Shown: piece by piece, positions 41,200 to 52,639 of the stretch
Numbering within the stretch: the stretch's first letter is position 1
Layout of the letters: every line of letters starts with the position of its first letter
From: Amanita rubescens
Lineage: Eukaryota > Basidiomycota > Agaricomycetes > Agaricales > Amanitaceae
NCBI GenBank assembly: GCA_015039365.1
Contig: WION01000138.1
Location: forward strand, 62,001-126,000
Direction of reading: 5' to 3'
Length of the DNA: 64,000 nt
Notes under the pieces: model-generated
Seen by the model: the letters and a program-made list of their open reading frames with translations, nothing else
What the model was told of the DNA's origin: nothing
The model's database searches: none
Made by a program: the position numbers and the translations under genes

Positions 41200-42096
41200 C
41201 TAAAAGAGAATTTAATGAGCTTAAAGCTTAATTAAAGCTAAAAGTCTAATTCGTCTTTATTAAGTTACCAGGGTGCCTTAGACTAGAATGTCAGACTATA
41301 TAGAGTTCCTCGGTTACGAGTACAGTCCATATTCGGTTAAACCAACCGACCCTGAATAACTTAGTTACAAGCCAAGCTTAGATAAAGCTCAGGTCCACAG
41401 GTCCACTCGGTCTTGAAAGCTCGGATTATCCCTGAATGCTGTAAATGACATGCAAAATCAATCGCTGGCTCAAGCGCTCTTAGGCGAACCACGGTTTTAC
41501 CCGTTGCGATTGTAAATAGAAATAATGTCTGGTCCATAAACCCCCCAGACCATTATATAAGCACGACCGGTAACCAATATGAAACTTCTAAATGGGATTA
41601 TGGGATCACCATAGAGCCCAAACTTAGAATGATCCTATCGATCATTCCGACTAAAGGAGTCCCTAAGGGCGCATCCTTAATAGACTGCGTGTACCACCCA
41701 CAATGAGGTGTCAGCACGTCCTTTATACTAGAAGTTTCTATATACGAGCCATATTGTATTATAAAGCCTCTAGGGGCTTATGATGTTATATCGTGCATGA
41801 ATACCCCAGTCACATCACAGAGGGCAAGTATAACTCTGTGGGGGCCGACGTTGCCTTGCCAGCGTCGAGAAACTTAGGTAGTACCCTTATCCCTGGGTGT
41901 CTAGGAGATCCCCCTAAAGCCCTAGGGTCCGGGCGCATGTCATTAGCGCATATGCCATATCAAGGATTAGTAATATCAAGATGATAAGACCATATCAGGC
42001 TCGCTGTGATACTATACCAGTGGGACATCATGTCGGATGACGAGCAAGCGAGCGGCGATGTGGGTCCTGGCAATATCAACGGCGGGGCCCATAACC
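40651..42096 (-). other. Long leader of the retrotransposon
   Basis: About 1.45 kb between the 5' LTR and gag-pol. Apart from the open frame at 40648-41199, no long frame is seen; the part 41203-42080 looks non-coding and may hold packaging and splice signals. Confidence 0.6.
42081..42096 (-). other. Primer binding site, initiator tRNA-Met internal type
   Basis: The plus strand here reads GGCGGGGCCCATAACC, close to the anticodon arm of initiator tRNA-Met (GGGCUCAUAACC in yeast) with the CAU anticodon included. The element's RNA would pair with it directly next to the 5' LTR. Use of a 5' half of initiator tRNA is known for Drosophila copia. Confidence 0.65.
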
Positions 42097-42503
42097 TGAC
42101 GAAGAAGACAGGTCTACGCGAGAGCGTGTCCACAGCATGAGCAGGTGCAATAGCTTACCTATTGCGATATAGTCTTAGCACTACCCTTCGGCGTAGTAGT
42201 GATAGTAAGAGGAAGAGAATGGATTATTCTATTCTACGATACAGGACAGGTTTATATACTAAGAGAGAACAAATATGTGTCTACATATGTGTAAGCGTAT
42301 AGTATAGATGAGAAGATATGGCGTGCTAAGCACACCATAAGGTGTGATCATGAGTCTATCATGATATCACAATGATATCATAATGAAGTCATTATGATGT
42401 CATCTCTATGTCATACATAAAGGATGACGCGAGCGATATGAGTAACATTGATTGTAGTCAATCAGTAGTTAATCATTCTATAAATATAATTCTATATTTA
42501 ACA
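42097..42503 (-). repeat. 5' LTR with promoter (in element orientation)
   Basis: 407 bp, identical by eye to 34371-34777. On the minus strand TATATAAA at about 42251-42258 is the probable TATA box for the element's RNA. Confidence 0.95.
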
Positions 42504-42851
42504 AACTTGTCCTCAGTTGCCGGAGACGACATGTTGAGGGCTCAGACGAATAGCGAGGACGCATATATCATACATGATACTTTATAGCGGTGAGCGAGGA
42601 TGGGTTTTTGTTCAGCCCGAAACAGCGTGAGCAACGAAAAGACTCGTGGACTTGTGCTGTCTTGGAATGCGTCTATTGAAAATTAGGGAGCCAAGCAGCG
42701 ATGTTACTGAAGGAAGATGACCCTAATACATCATTGACTGCGCCATATTAGAGATCAACTGCCAGTAGCCGCCAATGTAGCAGGTTCATGTTAGAAACTA
42801 TAGATAAAGAGACCAAAGTACAAGTAGCGGGAGAACCGAAACTAATATCAC

Positions 42852-45731
42852 CTAGTCCCGTTCGCTCTTTCTCTGGACCACAGGAATAAGGATGGTACCC
42901 GAAGGCTCAAGATCAGGGTCACAAAAAAAATCAAAGGGATGAGTCTTTGAAATATCAGCATGCTTCTTGACGGGGAAGAAGTACAGCTTAATAAGTGTGA
43001 CATCTAATTTCAGTTCATATGAGTCATATGTCAAGGTGTAATCCAAGGGACCGATACGAGACGACCCATAGCCGACAGGCTGCGATCCCCCATTTGCCTT
43101 CAAAACCTCTTTAAGTTTAAACTGTCCAGTGACTGTTGTATCGTAGGTTGCTAGCATAGTAGTGAGTCAGGTAGATAGTAATACTATCATGCGTTGAACG
43201 CAGTTACTCACTATGAGAGTACACTCGAAAATCAGAGGGTTCAAAGCCCAAGACTCCCAGGTACAAGTCCGATGGAGTGTTGTTGGTGACCTTGATGCCG
43301 TAGTAATTAGTGGCCCCGTTCTTGATGACAATATCGACGGCACCATTGTCATAGAGGTTTGGCCCGCTAGGGGTATCAAAAGGGCCGTTGATGGCATCGC
43401 CTTTGGATGATTCCAGTCTCGTAAATTCGATTTGGATGTTGTTCTCAAAATCAGGATTGGGTGCTGGCATCGCATTGAAGTAATAGAAGAAGCGGGCAGC
43501 ATCCACCACTGCGTTGTGAATATCGCTAGCAGAAGATGGATCAAGTTCATGAAAAGTACGTGTCAGCCCATATTTCGTGACGACTGGCTCCAATATATTG
43601 AAACCCAGCTTATCATTAGAGTCCATAGTAATCCACTTTGCAAGTTTGTCCTTGGGAAGATCATCCAGCATGTCTTCAGATCTGGTGTAATCTGCAGCGC
43701 GAAGATGGTCCACGATGAGAGTCAAATACAACCGTTGCAAGCAAAGGTTGAAGAAACACACCCCAAGCAGTAACCTTACACAATAGTAACGCTCCAGCAT
43801 CTTTCACCTTTTCAACGTCGCTCTTGAGCATCTTACAGACTAACTCGAGGTTGGGATCAGCATCTTTTATCGCTTCAGCTCCTTCAACTAGAGATGTTCA
43901 GGAATATCGCTAGCAACAACCACTGAGCCGAACGTACAAAATGAGGCCATGAAGTGCAGCCGCTTGGTGAAGAAAGTATCTTCAATCGCATTTTTGGCTA
44001 GCCCAACAATTATCTTCGCATCCGAATAGTCGAAAAGGTCCATTTCCAACAAATCCTGAAGGCCATCCGCCCAATCAACGTTATCTTTCTCTCCCCGGCG
44101 AAGTATGCGTTCCCACTCTATTCCGGTCTCGCTTTTCAGAAGCGTTGCTTTCGGTGTATAGTTGTGTATGAAAGCGACGGATGCATGGACCTTCTGGCCT
44201 GGCTTGATCACACGAACGCCAGCTAAATGGGGCCGCCTGAAAGCTCCCGTTAAACAATCATATAGATTTTCCTCAAAGATCTGTGATACCAGGTGTGGTG
44301 CGTCTCCTTAGTATAAGACAATCGCTTGAACGGCAAAATTTCGAGAAAGCGCCATCCTAGAGTGAGTGATTCTTTGGGTTTACTATTCTGTAGGTCGTCC
44401 CACTTCCATTCGAAGCGGGACTCGTCCAGCCTAAGACCAGCAATAAGAGCCTCGTTTCCCATCCAGAGGACTGGAACGGAAGCATTATTCAGCTGTGCAT
44501 TGCTCTGGCCGCCACCACCACTATGAATGGACAAATGTCAGACACAACAACAGTGGGACAATTAAAACACGCGAACGAACGTACATGTCGGAGTGGCACC
44601 CTGAAAACCAGACTTCTTTGACGCTGACGCGGTCTCTGGTATCCCCCATAGGCTCCATGTAGGACTCTCCGCCATGGACATACTCTGGCAGAAACTTCAC
44701 ACGGCGCTCATCCAATGCAAGTGCATGTCGAAAATAACAGATATCATTATTGAACGTATCTGTCTTTGGTAAGCTCTTTCTTTTAACCACACCGATAGAG
44801 GAGACTGTATCCCTGAGAATGCTGGTCAGTCGTAATACGATTGAGTTTAGAGTTATTTAGACACACCAGGCTCCAAGAAAGTGAACCTTTACCCTTTGAC
44901 GACAGAATGTCTCCTTGAAACGCCCACGAAGGTCGCCACCACTGCCTTTCAGATCGGCATACAGTTCGAAGGCACTGAGAACAATCTGAAAAACTGGGCA
45001 TTGATAATAAATGAGAAACATACAATGGGATCTGTGCTTCGTTGCCTGGCCAGATGAGTCCGACCTGGAGAGCTCAGGGGTAAGAACCATCGGATGTAAG
45101 AAGATCTTACTTCGCTGATCATTCCCGCAATCGCTCGGGCCTGATAGGCGCCTCGGGAATACCCTTTGAAATGAGCGTCAGTGTAGTCCTGGTTCTGTTG
45201 GAGAACGAGGAACATACCAAAAAGAAAAATTCTATCACCAGGTTTATATGTATCTGATAGCCAGCGGTAACCAGCAAGAATGACTTTCTATATTAAACGA
45301 AACGAGTTGGATGATAACACATAGCTTGACTATACCATGCGATGGCGAGGTCAATCTTGTTGGTCAGAACCTGTCTCCAGTATTTAAAGGATGTAAAGGA
45401 GGGTCTTGCGCACACGCCGATGCCGCTATTGTAATATCTAAGTTGGCCCCCATCCTTGGTAATACGGTTATACAGCTCGATAACATTCGTATTCTGTAAT
45501 GGTATAGATTTAGTGAAAGAATGCACTGAAGGTGACAGGAAGATAGGCAACATTTTCTCCAAACTGATTCGAGGTCCCGTCGATAGAAAGGATGAGATTA
45601 CGGCCGCCTTTCTTTGCCTCGCAATGCTTGCAAGAAAATGGATCCTTATCTTTATCGTATATGCCATCCCTACAAACAAAAGTTTCTTGTTTGAGCTCGT
45701 GCTTGTGGGTGGATGTCGGATGTGGCAACAT
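42852..45731 (-). CDS. DUF2235 hydrolase fused to a caspase-associated tail domain
   Basis: N-terminal part: DUF2235 (alpha/beta hydrolase fold, related to bacterial Tle1-type phospholipases). Motifs: GRNLILSIDGTSNQFGEN (45590-45540), YYNSGIGVCARPS, nucleophile elbow GYSRG in KGYSRGAYQARAIAGM (Ser at 45156-45158), VKVHFLGAW, DICYFRHALALDERRVKFLP, KEVWFSGCHSD (catalytic Asp region) and a closing KPGQKVHASVAFIHNY. The exons run on in phase through a helical segment (EGAEAIKDADPNLELVCKML) into a beta-rich tail: VVDAARFFYYFNAMPAPNP, NIQIEFTRLE, YGIKVTNNTPSDLYLGVLGF and VGYGSSRIGPLDYTLTYDSY. From memory, this tail resembles the C-terminal region of Agaricomycete caspase-like proteins. About ten exons. 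Start from the ATG at 45731. No signal peptide. Substrate unknown; lipids are likely by family. Confidence 0.8.
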
Positions 45732-46398
45732 ACCTAGGAGCAGCGGATGCAGTGGGGACGTTTACGCTAATGTGTGGTGGGGCAGAAGACATGGCGAATG
45801 CAAGCAATCACCTTCCTGAAACGTGGGGGGATGAGGGAAGAAAAGCGCAATGTAAAATGGATGGTTGACAGAACGTGGTCACCGAAGTTCTTAGTCCGAA
45901 CTGTGCCCATGCGGTTCGTATAAGTAGTCTTGGCTCGCAAGCTGGGCTGATTGCCGTAGCCCAAGTGGGGCGGCTCTGAGCTCTGAGCGCTGAGCGGCTA
46001 GGCTGGCCAAAAACAGCACGCTTATCACCCACGCCTTTCCATCATCTCCATGATCTTGTCATTGGTATGTGTTTCTATAACCGAAAAAGTAAGTCTATTG
46101 CGAGTGAAAGAAGACTTTCCACGCTTGTCACGCACCGTCACGCAAAAGCTGGAGCAAATAAATGCGTTGCTGGAGCCTCAGGCTTTTTGGCGGTGAGCAT
46201 TCACGGCGTAACTGATACCTGCTACGTCGGCCACTCGCTCGGCTAACACAATGAGAATGCGGAGTAGAAGAAAGAGGGAAACCAGACGAGTCGTACGCGT
46301 CAGTCTCGTGGCATATTGGTATCATATTGGCATAGTGCATGTACAACCATAAACGCATAAGCAGACGCATAGATCATAATTCACCTAATGTAACATAT
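45732..46398. other. Intergenic region
   Basis: Promoter side of the DUF2235 gene and 3' side of the second F-box gene. Short overlapping frames only. Confidence 0.45.
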
Positions 46399-48110
46399 TC
46401 AAGAACGTCTTCTTTTTCTCAACGGTACTATGGCCGCCGTCAGCTCGTCAAACGTGTCCTGCGCGTAGGCACTCGTACTGAATAATTCATTGACCGCATC
46501 TGTCCAAAACCCGTCAAGCTTCAACATCTGAACGATAATAATCACTCACAAGTCCGAAATTGAAGATCTAAGAACCGAAACCTTTTACGCTTGGAAGCAG
46601 TGGGAAACATCCTAATCGCAAACTTTGCCAACTCATCGATGAATACCGGCATATTTGTCGGCGCCGACATGAAATCGATGACCGTGTCCTTGTGCATTCG
46701 CAACATTCGAGTAATCAGCGCGTCGAGATCCCTCCAGCTCCTCGGATCGTCCACCGCCTCACCAGCCATACCATTTTGAGTCCAATCCTTGCCTTCGAGA
46801 TTGTCATCAACGAGCAGTTTAAGCTCTTTGAGATGCGTCTCCGGTAGCGTAAGTGTCTTGGCTAGGTTGAGTAATAGGGTTACGGGGAACCGAGCGGCTG
46901 CAACGAGGTAAAGTGATTTGAGCGACGTTAAGGCACTCAAATCAATGATGTCACAGCTGAATACTGTTGGTACATTTCAATCGTACAAACGCGATACAAA
47001 GAATGGTAGGTCCTCACCTTAAACACGTAATGAGGATCAGTGGTGAAAAAAGATGAAACGATTACTTGCCTGGAACGGACAGATCTTCTCCTGAGGGCAA
47101 AAATAAATCTGTTTCAGTCTGGCGCTGGCTTCGAATGGAAATGGGGTAAACCCACCGAATTGAAGATCGCGATCGTAATCTACAAACGTTCGCAATCAGA
47201 TCAATAAGTCATACAGGTAGATGGTGTAGAACAACGTACCAGATGAACATACGCATAACCTCAAGGTCTCCAGCGTATTCGCACACTGGGCGATGATATT
47301 CCTGTGCAGCCAGTTTGCTGACTCGCACTTCATCATCGACGACAAATACAGAGTCGTTATATTGGAGAAACTTATCATGTTCCATGTCCTCAAGGCTAAA
47401 AGCGTATCATACGTATCATCGCCGTCGCCCGAATTGATTTCCTGGGGCCAGGAGACCGCCGGAATTATCCCGGTATGGACGGCAAGCGTTGTCGGAGCGG
47501 GAGGAGGGCAGTGTCCGTTACTACCTGCGGGTGCAGGGACAGGAAGCCAAGAATTCTCCGCGGGTAAAGGTCCTAATTTGATGTGCGCAATATCAAGCGT
47601 CTGGACACTCCGCAAAACTCGAAAATAGTGAAGATGGAAATTCTCGATGCCTTCCAACATGACCTTCTTGGCTATGAACATGACGTTCACAATCGCGTCT
47701 TTCTGCTTTCGAGGGAGAGTCGCCCAATCGAGGTAACCGCTATTATAACCGATATGTAATACGGTGATATTAGGGCAGAGGCTGTCGATCAGAGATAGCA
47801 ACTTCGCTGCCTTAGACTCGTGAATCCAGGAAGCGGAGTGGAACAAGTATAAACATTTGACGTGATGACCAAGGCGTTCTCCTCGAGGTCCCTTGAGTAG
47901 CCGAGAATTGTTCTTTCGACGCCTCTTATTGTCGGTTAGGATGATGTGAGAGAATAGGTAACGTTGAGCCATATCCCAAACGGCTCGCGAGACGAGCGTA
48001 AATTTGCGAAGCAACGGATCTGTCCACCTATCGTCTCCTGACAGAGCGACCTCCTCCACGATCTTGGCGATTATTTCGGGAGAAAAACGGGCGCGTCGTA
48101 AACTGGACAT
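46399..48110 (-). CDS. F-box-like protein, second copy
   Basis: Starts at 48110 (MSSLRRARFSPEIIAKIVEE). The N-terminus fits an F-box: FSPEIIAKIVEEVALSGDDR followed by RKFTLVSRAVWDMAQRYLFS. Leucine-rich segments follow (VLRSVQTLDIAHIKLGPL, SFSNITTLYLSSMMKC). Exon 1 runs to about 47250; a small exon near 47190-47090 (DYDRDLQFGGFTPFPFEASA) is followed by a poorly defined junction, an exon 46970-46550 (LSALTSLKSLYLVAAARFPV) and, after a 50-nt intron, a final exon (NELFSTSAYAQDTFDELTAA) ending at 46399. The ALTSLKSLYLVAAARFP part parallels the LNYLRSLYLVVNLPN part of the F-box protein at 23782, so the two share a fold and probably an ancestor. Likely substrate adaptor of an SCF ubiquitin ligase; target unknown. 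Confidence 0.75.
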
Positions 48111-48987
48111 GGGTGCAGGGAACAAGGTGGCGCGCGATTGAGAACTGCATCGCATATATATGAGCGAGGCGGCCATTCGCCTCTGCGGCCGCGTTTGAAA
48201 CATGTGAAGAACCTTACGTTGTGGCCCCACAAAATCACGATTCCCATTGTTTCCACCATCTACGGAAGCAAAATCCGAACACGCAAGTTATTGCTGTAGA
48301 GTAGCACGACTTGCGGCCTCATATTGGAACTCATTTTCAAGAAGACCGTTATCTGGCGGACATGTCCCACAACCGAGTTCGTCAGTGGATAATATGACAA
48401 CGAACTGGCCATACCTACAAGAAGAATTTCGCGATGAGAACAGTAAATTGTCGTTCGCTCGGAGGACCTAGACTTGCCTAGCCGTAGATACGGATTGCTG
48501 GCAGAGGTGCATAAGTATGAAATGGATGTGGCAGCAGCAATCGGCGTGCATGGACAGAAAAGGGATAAAATCGAAATGGCCACTGCTGGCGGAGCCACAG
48601 GGTCAGATAAACTCGGAGTACCCGATCCAATCTGGAAGAGCAGGACAGACGAAACTTGCTATTAAGTAAATCGAATAAAGGAACGCGAGCTTGAACATCC
48701 GTTGAACCGAAAAAAACAGCTTGGCACTTGGTATTCCGAAAATGGAGCCCAGAAAAGGGACACGCGTTGACGTTGAGGGATTCCAAACATAAAAAGGGCT
48801 GTAGTATAGCTGTGTGAGAAGATCGGACTATCAAGTTGTGGCCGCATGCAACCATACCTGGGTGAGGGCCGAACACGTATTCTGGATGACAGATGCCACA
48901 GGCACAACCCCGTCATGCCCGCCAAGACGGAAACCACCAAGTACGCAGAAAGCTAGACTTGGGGAGAGATTATGAAGAAAAAAGATA
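48111..48987. other. Intergenic region
   Basis: Promoter side of the F-box gene, then a stretch with overlapping short frames on both strands (the longest 132 codons, minus) that show no family signal. Confidence 0.45.
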
Positions 48988-49074
48988 TTCGGATACGGGG
49001 AATCGAACCCCGAGCTGCCGCGGTCAGTCTTTCCCGATGAAAGGCGGCAATGTTAGCCGTTACACCATATCCGA
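48988..49074 (-). tRNA. tRNA-Glu (anticodon TTC) with 15-nt intron
   Basis: On the minus strand the acceptor stem TCGGATA (49074-49068) pairs perfectly with TATCCGA (48995-48989). The T arm reads GGGGTTCGATTCCCC. The anticodon stem GCCGC (49048-49044) pairs with GCGGC (49021-49017). The loop CTTTCA gives anticodon TTC at 49041-49039, so the tRNA decodes GAA. A 15-nt intron (49037-49023) sits one base 3' of the anticodon, the canonical eukaryotic position. No CCA is encoded, as expected for a nuclear gene. Confidence 0.95.
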
Positions 49075-49375
49075 TGAAATTATTTCCATTTAAGGTAAAT
49101 AACCATTGGCCAGGAACGGTTTAGCCCACACGTGCCAAGGCTATTAGCATCATCTTCATCACAGGCACTGCCGAACCGGGGAAATTGCGCTACTTACCAG
49201 GACTCAGGTACACTACTGCAAACATCAGAAATATAGGGAAGTGAACGACGTCCAAGGACACAGATACTAATGGGAGGCGGAGTGAGTTCTAGTCAGCCGC
49301 ATCATTAAATTGTGCCTGTCACACTATAAAATCAAGCCAAGTCGCGCCCACTAGTCACTAGTCATTTCCCCTTCA
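49075..49375 (+). promoter_or_regulatory. Upstream region of the sedolisin gene with TATA box
   Basis: TATAAA at 49325-49330 lies 46 bp before the start codon at 49376. Nothing else recognisable in the 300 bp. Confidence 0.6.
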
Positions 49376-51851
49376 ATGAGGTGCTTTTACCCCGTCCTCC
49401 TACTTGGGCTCGCTGCGCCCGCCCTCGGCGCCCCAAGAAACACCGCGCACGTCGTCAAGGAAAGTATCAGCCTTCCAAATGGATGGGTTAAGCACAGCAC
49501 TCCTTTCCCCAACCACGTCGTCTCCCTCCGCATTGGTTTGCCCCAGCCCCACTTCCCCACTTTGGAACGCATCTTGTATGAGGTCAGCGATCCAACCCAC
49601 GTTCGTTACGGCCAGCACCTCTCCAAAGAAGAGGTAGAAGAACTCGTCGCTCCTTACCCTCACTCTCTCAACGCGGTAAATGACTGGCTCTCAACTTATG
49701 GTCTTGGTGAAGAGCACATCGACCGTTCCCCTGCTAAAGACTGGATTACAATAACCATTCCAGTCAGCTTGGTAGAAGAGATGCTCGATACCGTAAGTCC
49801 GTCCTGTTGCCACAGATACAAAACGTGTCGTTCATACAGAATCAGAAATACCACGTGTACCAACACGAGAAGGATGGCGATTATCTTGTTAGGACAACAA
49901 GCTATAGTCTTCCACAGCATCTGCACGAGCATATCGATACCGTTCAACCAACGACCATCTTCGGACGTTTCAAGCCCCAGAAGTCCAACGTCGTATGGCT
50001 AGGCGAAGACACGCAAGATCTTCAAGAGTCTCAGACCACCTCCTCCGACGGCGTAAGCTCAAGCTGCAACAGTACCATCACGTTGTCGTGCTTGCAGCAA
50101 ATATATAAAACTGTGGGCTACGTACCAACCGAAAAAGGAAACAGCATTGGGATCACCGGGTATGACAACCAGTATCCCAATTTCCATGACCTCCAGTTAT
50201 ATTACGCCGATCAGCGTCCTGACGCTCTGGGTAGTTCCTTCCGCCTCGTCTCTGTTACTGGTTTGTCTGTCTCATGCTTAGGGTTTTCAAATTCCTGATA
50301 TATTCCTTAGGTGGTAAAGACCCTCAAACACCATCGTCGGCTGGCGTAGAGGCTGACCTTGACGTGGAAGTTGCCTTCGGTCTTACTTTCCCGATACCCG
50401 TGGGTCTTGTTATTTTCGCCAGGGTAAGCCACTAATCGTCATTCAGGGCACTTTCTATTCTACAAATGGAACTCCTCCGTTCAAACCGGACCAAATTACG
50501 CCATTCAATACAAACGAGTTGAGTTTGAAACGACGTGACCATTTTTCGTACTTATCTCATTATCGCAGGCCGTACGCCGTATGGTTGGACTTTGTTCTAC
50601 GTCGCAAAGATACCCCTTTAGTCGTTTCCACCAGCTACGGTGATGATGAACAGACAGGTACGCGTCCTTGGAACCGATGCGCGCCATAAACTTATGCCAT
50701 CCAGTTCCCAAGAGCTATGCGGAAAGAGTTTGCAAAGACCTCGCTCAGCTAGGCATGCTTCTAACCTCTCTTTCCATATGTGAATCTAACAGTAAACAGG
50801 TGCACGGGGAATCTCTCTCATTTTTGCCTCGGGCGACGCCGGTGTTGGCGATGGTAATCCGGACCCTGGAAATCAGACTTGCTTTACCAATGATGCTCAT
50901 CACCGCCATCAGTTCATACCCGCTTTTCCTGCATCGTACGTCCTAAGCCTTTCATCTCGACATTTCCGCTGACTCGGATGACCAATACTCTAGTTGTCCC
51001 TTGTCAGTTGCCTATATTGTTATATATATTAATCCTCATCTTCCCTGGCCGCGCTTAGCGTTACCACCGTTGGCGCAACCCAACACTATCCCGAAATAGC
51101 TGTCAGTCGATTCTTCTCGGGCGGTGGTTTTAGCAACTACGTAAGTTACGACTACAATTTTGTTTGGATCGACTGTAATCTGCATTCTCTACTAGTTCAA
51201 GCGTCCTGCGTACCAAGACTACGCCGTTCAAGCGTATTTGGATAAGCTTCCTACGGGGCTTTACAAGGGCCTATTCAACCCGTACGTCACATAATCTCCA
51301 GACATTGCTTTCAACTGACCATTTTGCAGGCATGGACGGGTGAGTATAAAAGTTACACAGCTACACGTGATAACTGAGGCACATCCTAGGCTTATCCTGA
51401 CTTATCAGCTCAAGGCGACCTCTTCCGTATATTTGTCCGCGGCAAAGCTGTCAAGGTCGGGGGCACGTCTGCTTCTGCTCCAACCCTCGCGGGCGTCGTC
51501 GCGCTCTTGAATGATGTTCACCTCAAGGCCAAAGGACACCCGCTCGGTTTCTTGAACCCGTTGATCTATCTGTCAGATGTAAGCGCCACCTTCAATGATG
51601 TCACCGTCGGAAACAACGCAGGATGCGGTACCACGGGCTTTAACGTAAGTACAATATTATGTCATGCGATTCATTCTCTCATCCAGATTTGTTTTTCGAC
51701 TCAATATGTATAGGCAACTGAGGGATGGGATCCAGGTGAGTTTGATTTCAATCATTTCGCAACGTACAGCCGTTCTGACTAGGTTGATCTAGTTACTGGA
51801 TTTGGAACGCCCAACTTTGTGAAGTTGATGGACTTGATTTTGTCGTCTTGA
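49376..51851 (+). CDS. Secreted sedolisin (family S53) acid protease
   Basis: Serine-carboxyl peptidase or tripeptidyl peptidase acting at acid pH outside the cell. Signal peptide MRCFYPVLLLGLAAPALGAP. A propeptide of about 180 aa contains HVVSLRIGLPQPHFPTLERI and HVRYGQHLSKEEVEELVAPY (the pro-kumamolisin activation fold). In the mature enzyme the Glu and Asp of the triad lie in GVEADLDVEVAF (Glu at 50349-50351, Asp at 50361-50363). The oxyanion Asp lies in IFASGDAGVGDGN, and the catalytic Ser in GGTSASAPTLAGVVALLND near 51468. A calcium site is formed by FNDVTVGNN and GWDPVTGFGTPNF at the end. More than ten short introns; the stop TGA is at 51849-51851. All essential residues are present, so the enzyme should be active. 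Likely role: extracellular protein digestion for nutrition, or processing of host or substrate proteins. Confidence 0.92.
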
Positions 51852-52639
51852 TATCAATATTCAATGTACACCCCAAGTATATATATCGCTCATTTGAACA
51901 GTGCTCTCTTCCCCTTGTAGTGATTTGCGTTCCGGATTCGGAGTCAAGCGTAAGAGAAACACCTGCGCGGTTCAATCTGCTAATATTGGACTACTAATGT
52001 ATGCAAGTTCCTACGTGCCGTGTGATAAGCATTTTTGCCAGGTTGCCACGAATTCCGTCGCATGTGTTATTCCGTTTTCTCCACTATACTCCGGGGCTTT
52101 TTCCTGTACAAGAATGGTCTAGGTACCGTGTTGTACCTTCTCGTCGACGGGGATTGATTGACAAACATTCTGCGGTGTTCAGGGTAGAACTGCTGAACTA
52201 ACTTGTTTCGCCGTTTTACTGCACGTGTGTACTACAGTTATCTGACAGCCTGAATGTTCTGACAAATCCGCAAGAGTCTCTTTCGCATATATCACCTGCG
52301 ATACGTAGGCCTTGAGCTTCAGGCTCTTGGTTCGAACAATGTCCGATACTCCGCGCACTTTTCCTCATCGGGTAGAGTTAATTTCCTTGATCAGAAACAT
52401 TGCGGCTGACGTCAACATCAGATCCAGTTCGCCGGCGCTGCAGGGGTATTTCGCATTCCACTAGGCTTAGCGTGACAATCCAGGGTAACAGAGTCGATCA
52501 TATTCGTAATCAGGTATCGCTTAACGTTTTGTTATACATACATGGGTTACGGGTATGATTCTATGAGATACACATTAATCTATGTACAGGTAAATATGAG
52601 CATAATGAGCCCAACGCAAAGGCGGAACAGCCAATAAAC
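51852..52639. other. Convergent intergenic region
   Basis: Lies between the 3' ends of the sedolisin (+) and Crinkler (-) genes. Short frames only; nothing else recognisable. Confidence 0.45.

Larger units (their letters stand above)
34366..42508 (-). mobile_element. Complete Ty1/copia LTR retrotransposon
   Basis: Element 34371-42503 (8,133 bp) on the minus strand. It has 407-bp LTRs with TG...CA ends, a 5-bp target duplication AACTT at 34366-34370 and 42504-42508, a purine-rich tract next to the 3' LTR, a primer site next to the 5' LTR and one open gag-pol frame. The order integrase before reverse transcriptase defines the copia type. The LTRs match at every base I compared, so insertion was recent and the element may still be active. 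At 8.1 kb it is longer than most copia elements, because of a leader of about 1.45 kb and a long linker in pol. Confidence 0.97.

Noticed and set aside
46960..47100. GC-AG intron (CAG/GCAAGT) in the second F-box gene
   Set aside because: The splice phase does not fit the next exon; a GT donor a few bases upstream fits, so the GC donor is not claimed.
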